In this document: piece by piece, positions 59,448 through 64,000 of the stretch
Position numbering within the stretch: the stretch's first letter is position 1
How the letters are laid out: the number at the start of each line of letters is the position of its first letter
NCBI GenBank assembly: GCA_002371265.1
Contig: DFGT01000033.1
Coordinates: 15,539-79,538 of the forward strand
DNA: 64,000 nt
Direction of reading: 5' to 3'
From: Bacteroidales bacterium UBA3743
GTDB taxonomy: Bacteria > Bacteroidota > Bacteroidia > Bacteroidales > Paludibacteraceae
Notes under the pieces: generated by a model
Told to the model about the DNA's origin: nothing
The model's input: only the letters and a program-made list of their open reading frames with translations
Database searches by the model: none
Translations under genes and position numbers: made by a program

Positions 59448-59587
59448 TGAATTTGAGAACTTTGTTGCTAATATGTTGGGGACTATTGCAGTATACTGCT
59501 TTTTCTCGAAGAAACCATGTATACATGTACATCGTGAAGTTGATAATCGCTTGACTCTCTTTTAATTACAATTCGTCTCACGTTAAA

Positions 59588-60514
59588 TTATCTTAATGCC
59601 TTATTTAAGAAATCAGACACAACCTGCTCATATTTTTCTGGTTGCTCAGTGATGGCATTGATATGAGTGCCACCTTCCACCAACCACATCTCGACATTCT
59701 TTTTCTTTGTTGCCAAAATACGTTTGCCTTCCGACACAGGCACTCTAGTATCTGCGTCGCCATGGATAATAAGGAGCGGAATTTCCACGTTCTCCAACGT
59801 TTTGATGGACGACGCTTCCATAAACGACCATCCTTCCTTGATTTTACATAACAGACTTGCCGCGTGAAGAAGTGGGAATGCAGGCAAATGCATCTTCTGT
59901 TTCATCTCATAACTGAATTCAGCAAAAGCGGATGTGAACCCACTGTCGTCAACGACTGCCTTCACACATGCTGGCAATCCCTCCTCCGCACACATCACGA
60001 CACAAGCTCCACCCATAGATAGCCCGTGCAACACCACTGGAAGAGAGGCATCAAAATAACGGTTTACTTCTGATGCCCACTGCAAAACATCCAAACGGTC
60101 CGGCCATCCCATACCAGTCACATGTCCATCACTACTTGCATGGTGTGCCAAGTCGAGCATCGCCACATTGAAGTGAAACTTCTCCAAATATAATCTTGCA
60201 TGTGGCAATGTCTGAATTGAACAGCCTGTGTAGCCATGCACTAATATTACCGTGCCTTTCGCCTCCTGACAAGGAATCAAATAGGCATGTAAACGCTCTC
60301 CCTTGGGGTTAGTGATATAATGGTCGTCGACTTTCCCGTCGGAACGTAAAACATCAAACCAAGAAAGAGTCTCTGGTTGCTCTGTCTCAAAAATTTTTCT
60401 GAAATTTTCCTCGCTTCGCCCCACTGTATCCTTATAAATGGATATACGAAGTAAAAAGAATGCAAACGCCACTATAAAGATAACGATGGCAACTCCAATT
60501 ATCACAAAAATCAT
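59588..60514 (-). CDS. Membrane-anchored alpha/beta-hydrolase
   Basis: 308 residues. One N-terminal membrane helix (MIFVIIGVAIVIFIVAFAFF) anchors an alpha/beta-hydrolase of the YqkD/FrsA-like kind. The oxyanion strand is VILVHGYTG (89-97), the nucleophile is Ser166 in HGLSMGG, the acid Asp254 in HGDADTRVP, and the base His283 in EGGTHI. The chain KGERLHAYLIPCQEAKGT just before the core is typical of the family. Substrate unknown. It runs in the same direction as the NSS transporter genes but is 155 bases from the MetS-like frame, so joint transcription is uncertain. Confidence 0.88.
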   Translation of the reverse strand: MIFVIIGVAIVIFIVAFAFFLLRISIYKDTVGRSEENFRKIFETEQPETLSWFDVLRSDGKVDDHYITNPKGERLHAYLIPCQEAKGTVILVHGYTGCSIQTLPHARLYLEKFHFNVAMLDLAHHASSDGHVTGMGWPDRLDVLQWASEVNRYFDASLPVVLHGLSMGGACVVMCAEEGLPACVKAVVDDSGFTSAFAEFSYEMKQKMHLPAFPLLHAASLLCKIKEGWSFMEASSIKTLENVEIPLLIIHGDADTRVPVSEGKRILATKKKNVEMWLVEGGTHINAITEQPEKYEQVVSDFLNKALR

Positions 60515-60606
60515 AATCCTAACCTTTTAATAAACTACCGTACAAACCATACCAACGATTATAACAAACACGTCATATCTCACATGACAATCATTATTTA
60601 CCACAA

Positions 60607-60665
60607 AAAGACAGAGACGCACGTTTGGTTGGCGAAAAGACAGCGACGTGCATACGTACGTCTCT
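60607..60665. repeat. Family B repeat, imperfect
   Basis: AGACAGAGACGCACGTTTGG then TTGGCGAAAAGACAGCGACG and TGCATACGTACGTCTCTATA. The outer arms AGAGACG/CGTCTCT match and an inner ACGTGC stem is visible. The TTTGGTTG segment is shared with the tandem array at 10802. Confidence 0.6.
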
Positions 60666-60669
60666 ATAT

Positions 60670-60777
60670 TCAAGCTCCCGGTTTTTTACTTTTCAAAACC
60701 TTGACATATAAATATATAGTGATAGCTGCAACTGGTACCTGGACCAAAAGCAACATAGTCAATGCCTCTCCACTCAT
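60670..60777 (-). CDS. MetS-like small subunit of the NSS transporter (35 residues)
   Basis: An ATG at 60777 opens MSGEALTMLLLVQVPVAAIT then IYLYVKVLKSKKPGA and stops at 60670. It has a single membrane helix and starts two bases after the stop of the NSS transporter gene. This matches the MetS-type small subunit (MaAIMP_sms-like) first described with MetP of Corynebacterium glutamicum, where both parts are needed for methionine and alanine uptake. Position, length, single helix and basic C-terminus all agree. It is too short for most gene callers. Confidence 0.85.
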   Translation of the reverse strand: MSGEALTMLLLVQVPVAAITIYLYVKVLKSKKPGA

Positions 60778-60779
60778 AT

Positions 60780-62591
60780 TTAATCCTCCTCAATTTTGAA
60801 TTGTTGTTCCTTATTTTTCTTATCTGCAAAGTATATCATCACACAAAGTATCACAAGGCAAAGCAGCAGCGATATACGTGTGATGTCGATATACATGACG
60901 TCATTATAGACTGTGCCTTCGCTAAGAGGCGTTCCCTGCTCCACATTATCTCCCACATTTACCACAGGAGTAGTGCCTTCCGGCAATGACACTGTTTTGA
61001 CAATCTCTCCACAATTGATCTCGACAGCGTTGTCCGTCACTCCCGTCACCTGACCTACAAAATCAGAATAATAGTAGTTTGACACCCAAGATGAGTTGGC
61101 TCCTATTCCTTTATGTGTCAACTCTCCAATGATAGACGAATTGTCGACTTCCCAACCAGACAATGAAATCTGGCTCCAGTCGTCATTCTTAGGTTTGATT
61201 AGCGCTGTGATAAATATCAGGATCATCATCACAGGAGTGACATATCTAAGGATGAATTTGAAGATTTTGGGTAACTGCATTTCTGCACCGTAGTGTATAA
61301 TACGCCAACCTTTATCAATTCCCATCACCCAAGAGAACATCACTGCCTCAATCATGCCGAAGAAAAACAGTGCGAATGTGCCAGCCCAGAAATCATATTG
61401 GTCGAACACACCTTTGTCGAAGAAGAGTACCGTCGGCAATGCGAGAAGAAACAAAATCACACCAAAGATCCATGACGCTTTCTTTTGGCTCCATTTATAA
61501 TTGTCAGTAAAAAATGAAACCATCGGTGTTGAGATGGCGAGTGAAGACGTCACCGCCGAGAAGAAAAGCAGTCCGAAGAAGGCTAATCCAGCCAATGCGG
61601 AAAGCACTGGACCCCACTGGGCAAACAAGTATGGCAACGTCTTAAAGCCAAGACTGAATCCACCGGATTGAGTCATCTCAAGGACCGCCGGCACACCAAA
61701 ATATCCCACTGCAATCGGGAATATGATAGCACTACCGAGGACCACCTCTGTAAACTCATTGGTGAATCCGGCAGTGAGCGAGTTCAAAACAATATCGTCA
61801 TGCTTCTTGATATACGACGCGTAACATTGTATACAGCCCATTCCAAGCGACATGGTGAAGAACACCTGACCTCCGGCGGCAAGCCACACCTTAGGATTAG
61901 TCAGAGAATCAAACTGCGGATTCCACAGATAGTTGAATCCATCCATGCTTCCAAACGTAGCCCCCGCGTCGCCTTTATCGAGAGTGTAGGCTCTCACTAC
62001 AAGGAATATTCCGAAAAGCAACAACATCGGCATAGCCACTTTCGCAACCTTCTCAATTCCGTCTTTGATGCCTTTGGCAAGAATCCAAACATTGAATATT
62101 ACGCACACTATGAAGCAAATCATTGTGTCGTGAGGAAGGAATGATGTGGAGACGCCAAGATCGAGATATTTGCCGAAGAAACTGGCAACCTCGCTTTCCG
62201 TCATTCCCATAAAAGTGCCGCAGACAGAGTGAATGGCATAAGATAGAGTCCAACTTTCAATGTAGACGTAGTAGGCACATATGATTGTACTGCAGAAAAT
62301 CCCCATCGAGCCAAAATATTTCCATATTGGATGACGGTGAGCTGTCTGCAGTATCATAGGTGGGGAATGATGTCCTGACATCCCGCCTAATTTACCAGTG
62401 CTCCATTCAATGAACAGAAGAGGCAGACCAAGTAGGAAAAACGAAATAAGATATGGGATGATGAACGCTCCACCACCATTCTGCACCGCCTGAATAGGGA
62501 AACGTAAAAAATTGCCTAAGCCGACGGCATTGCCAGCCATAGCAAGAATCAGTCCGATTCGTGAACCCCATGCTTGAGTCTGTTGATTCAT
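60780..62591 (-). CDS. Neurotransmitter:sodium symporter (NSS) family transporter with an extra barrel-like domain
   Basis: 603 residues, twelve helices, inner membrane. The NSS mark is WGSRIGLILAMAGNAVGLGNFLRFP (8-32, sodium and substrate site), then GGGAFIIPYLISFFLLGLPL and SAVTSSLAISTPMVSFFTDN. Bacterial members import amino acids with sodium. Helix 11 is near 450-470. Between it and helix 12 (about 565-585) lies an extracytoplasmic insert of about 95 residues. It contains GQVTGVTDNAVEINCGEIVK and VNVGDNVEQGTPLSEGTVYND, a pattern like the biotinyl/lipoyl barrel-sandwich fold. The MetS-like peptide follows at two bases. The -7 box TATTTTTG (62651-62644, minus) is 52 bases upstream. Confidence 0.93.
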   Translation of the reverse strand: MNQQTQAWGSRIGLILAMAGNAVGLGNFLRFPIQAVQNGGGAFIIPYLISFFLLGLPLLFIEWSTGKLGGMSGHHSPPMILQTAHRHPIWKYFGSMGIFCSTIICAYYVYIESWTLSYAIHSVCGTFMGMTESEVASFFGKYLDLGVSTSFLPHDTMICFIVCVIFNVWILAKGIKDGIEKVAKVAMPMLLLFGIFLVVRAYTLDKGDAGATFGSMDGFNYLWNPQFDSLTNPKVWLAAGGQVFFTMSLGMGCIQCYASYIKKHDDIVLNSLTAGFTNEFTEVVLGSAIIFPIAVGYFGVPAVLEMTQSGGFSLGFKTLPYLFAQWGPVLSALAGLAFFGLLFFSAVTSSLAISTPMVSFFTDNYKWSQKKASWIFGVILFLLALPTVLFFDKGVFDQYDFWAGTFALFFFGMIEAVMFSWVMGIDKGWRIIHYGAEMQLPKIFKFILRYVTPVMMILIFITALIKPKNDDWSQISLSGWEVDNSSIIGELTHKGIGANSSWVSNYYYSDFVGQVTGVTDNAVEINCGEIVKTVSLPEGTTPVVNVGDNVEQGTPLSEGTVYNDVMYIDITRISLLLCLVILCVMIYFADKKNKEQQFKIEED

Positions 62592-62709
62592 TTCTGTATT
62601 TTTCTAATGAATAAACGTTTTTTTGAAAAAATGTAGTCGACTGCAAAAATAATATTTTTGTTGGTATAAAAAAACAACGATTTTATTTCATTATAACACT
62701 AATATTCTT

Positions 62710-62717
62710 TACTTTTG
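62710..62717 (+). promoter_or_regulatory. -7 box upstream of the thioredoxin-fold lipoprotein
   Basis: TACTTTTG with no good -33 partner. Predicted leader about 135 bases. Confidence 0.4.
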
Positions 62718-62857
62718 CAATAGTAATAATACTAAAAGTATAAAAAGAATAACACAAAAGGACTAAAAACATATATTGTTTCTTAGATTTCTTGGTTTTG
62801 GGGGCTTATGAAATCTAGTGCAGTATAATTAAGTATGTTCCAATAAAATAAAAACCT

Positions 62858-63952
62858 ATGAAGATTACTACTTTTTTTAAAATATTTACCTTTGTTTTTC
62901 TGTTTTTAATTTCGATTTCCTGTCAGAAAACACGAACTCTTACCGTAAGCGGTGTCATACCAGCGGCGGCAGGCAAGATGGTGTATATAGATAGCATCAC
63001 ATCGTCTAGCCCAATGTGTACTGATTCTGCGATGGCGGATGAGAACGGATATTTTGTGATGAAACGTAATGCAGTGAAAAGAATGTCATTTTTCCAGTTG
63101 AGAGCAGATTCCCTATCAGCAGTGTTTTGTGCAGATTCGACGGAAATAATAGATTTTGGAGTAGGACTTCGTGGAGAATTGTTCCTTACGGGAGACGAAT
63201 ATGCATCTCAATTGTGTATTTTAAGTCAGCATGTGAGAGCAGCAAACAAATATATCAGCATACTAATGTCGATGGGCGACAAATGTTCTCCACAAAAGAT
63301 GAAGGAACTTATTTATGCACGTGTGATGCAATATAGGGAATTGGCGGATTCGATAGTGAGAGAGAATCCCGTCTCTCCTGCGGCATATTATGCAATGAAT
63401 GCAAAATTGATTTACAATATCGAGCCATACGATTTCAACGATAAGGACGATTATCGTCTGCTTGCTATCGTCGCTAATGGGTGGAATATGGTGCGTCCTA
63501 ATAATGTCTATTCCAATCATCTGCTTGCAAAATTAGCAAATAAAGAGGCCAACAGTAGGGTCGGGGATGGTATGTTGTTTTCAGAAAAAGCAACATTTGT
63601 GGATTTGAATCTTCCTAATGCCAAACATAACAAGGTTAGCCTTAACAGTATTAAAGACAAGAATGTGATTTTGCTTTTCTGGAATCTAAGAAAGATGGAT
63701 CATGAAGTCCTGGAAAGGATCAAGTCGTACTATATATCAAATCCGGATGTTGAGATTTACCATGTTAGTTTCGACAAAGATGTTGACGCTTTTGATAAAG
63801 TCGCCGCACACTATCCGTGGATATGTGTGAATGACGTGGAAGGGAAAAGTGCGGTGACATACAATCTTGAAGTCACTCCTTCAGTCTTCCTTTTCAACAA
63901 GACGGGAAATTTTGTCGGTAAAAACATTCCTTTTATCGGATATAAATTCTAA
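62858..63952 (+). CDS. TlpA/ResA-like lipoprotein that has lost the CxxC motif
   Basis: 364 residues. Lipoprotein signal MKITTFFKIFTFVFLFLISI then SC (Cys22). A DUF4369-like beta domain follows (about 28-115: RTLTVSGVIPAAAGKMVYIDSI, FVMKRNAVKRMSFFQLRAD), then a helical linker. A thioredoxin fold completes the chain (about 245-364: ATFVDLNLPNAKHNKVSLNSIKDKNVILLFW, VTPSVFLFNKTGNFVGK with the cis-Pro). In active members FW is followed by ..WCGPC; here it reads LFWNLRKMDHEVL, so both active cysteines are missing. It is anchored in the periplasm and probably binds rather than oxidises or reduces its partners. The neighbouring genes give no clue. Confidence 0.85.
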   Translation: MKITTFFKIFTFVFLFLISISCQKTRTLTVSGVIPAAAGKMVYIDSITSSSPMCTDSAMADENGYFVMKRNAVKRMSFFQLRADSLSAVFCADSTEIIDFGVGLRGELFLTGDEYASQLCILSQHVRAANKYISILMSMGDKCSPQKMKELIYARVMQYRELADSIVRENPVSPAAYYAMNAKLIYNIEPYDFNDKDDYRLLAIVANGWNMVRPNNVYSNHLLAKLANKEANSRVGDGMLFSEKATFVDLNLPNAKHNKVSLNSIKDKNVILLFWNLRKMDHEVLERIKSYYISNPDVEIYHVSFDKDVDAFDKVAAHYPWICVNDVEGKSAVTYNLEVTPSVFLFNKTGNFVGKNIPFIGYKF

Positions 63953-63964
63953 ATATAAAATTTG

Positions 63965-64000
63965 AGTAGAGACGCACGGTCGTGCGTCTCATACGGTCGT
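63965..64000. repeat. Family B repeat at the window end
   Basis: GTAGAGACGCACGGTCGTGC then GTCTCATACGGTCGT: arms GAGACGCACG/CGTGCGTCTC fold perfectly. It probably continues beyond the window. Confidence 0.7.

Overview
The window reads as a chromosome segment of a plant-polysaccharide-degrading gut or rumen Bacteroidales (Prevotella/Bacteroides-like). The evidence is direct: promoters of the Bacteroidota type (TTTG, about 19 bp, TAnnTTTG), an almost complete lack of Shine-Dalgarno sequences, a TamL lipoprotein, a hybrid two-component regulator with Reg_prop repeats, C-terminal secretion-tail domains of the type IX kind, and many glycoside hydrolases and esterases. There is no transposase, integrase, phage gene, rRNA or CRISPR array, and no SusC/SusD pair. 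Species cannot be named from the sequence alone.

Layout. 0-5.6 kb: the start of tamL, tRNA-Lys(CUU) and tRNA-Ser(UGA), a hybrid two-component regulator that has no ATPase domain, and a secreted esterase. 5.8-14.8 kb: a ThiD-like domain fused to an AraC DNA-binding domain, a frameshifted serpin, orphan vsr, a flavodoxin lipoprotein, DUF2461, a six-unit tandem repeat, a CE1-type esterase with a CBM6, and a DUF1810 protein. 15-25.7 kb: methionine and sulfur metabolism (an Lrp-type regulator divergent from metE; metY), small secreted proteins, NhaC, a DUF559 nuclease gene lying between two inverted copies of a GC-rich palindromic repeat, and a methyltransferase. 26-34 kb: an ATPase_2 protein bracketed by 27-bp direct repeats, ilvE, an oxygen-defence pair (flavodiiron protein, reverse rubrerythrin), and an XRE-cupin regulator with an acyl-CoA ligase. 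34-44 kb: cellulose and beta-glucan use: a secreted GH8 enzyme, then a GH94-GH5-GPH transporter operon that would cut cellulose, import cello-oligosaccharides and phosphorolyse them. 44-50.6 kb: a sigma-54 activator without a DNA-binding domain, DUF3108, lepB-dapB, and an Rpn-type nuclease. 50.8-64 kb: a GH43-GH30 enzyme, an iron-sulfur electron-transfer cluster (NapH-like protein, Tat-exported aldo/keto reductase, DUF1893), a WG-repeat protein, a hydrolase, an NSS transporter with its tiny MetS-like subunit, and a thioredoxin-fold lipoprotein without the CxxC motif.

The intergenic DNA is unusually rich in repeats, and at least four dispersed families are visible. Family A is a foldback element with GAGGATTGTTAAGGGCG ends. 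Family B consists of hairpins built on GAGACGCACGG-ACGTGCGT. Family C is the CCCCCTTTAGGGGG palindrome, which runs into protein-coding ends. Family D is a GCAACTTGGTTGC direct repeat. The strongest candidate for something undescribed is the DUF559 nuclease gene between inverted family C copies. Next come the ThiD-AraC fusion with a degenerate kinase site and the two signalling proteins that each lack a normally essential domain.
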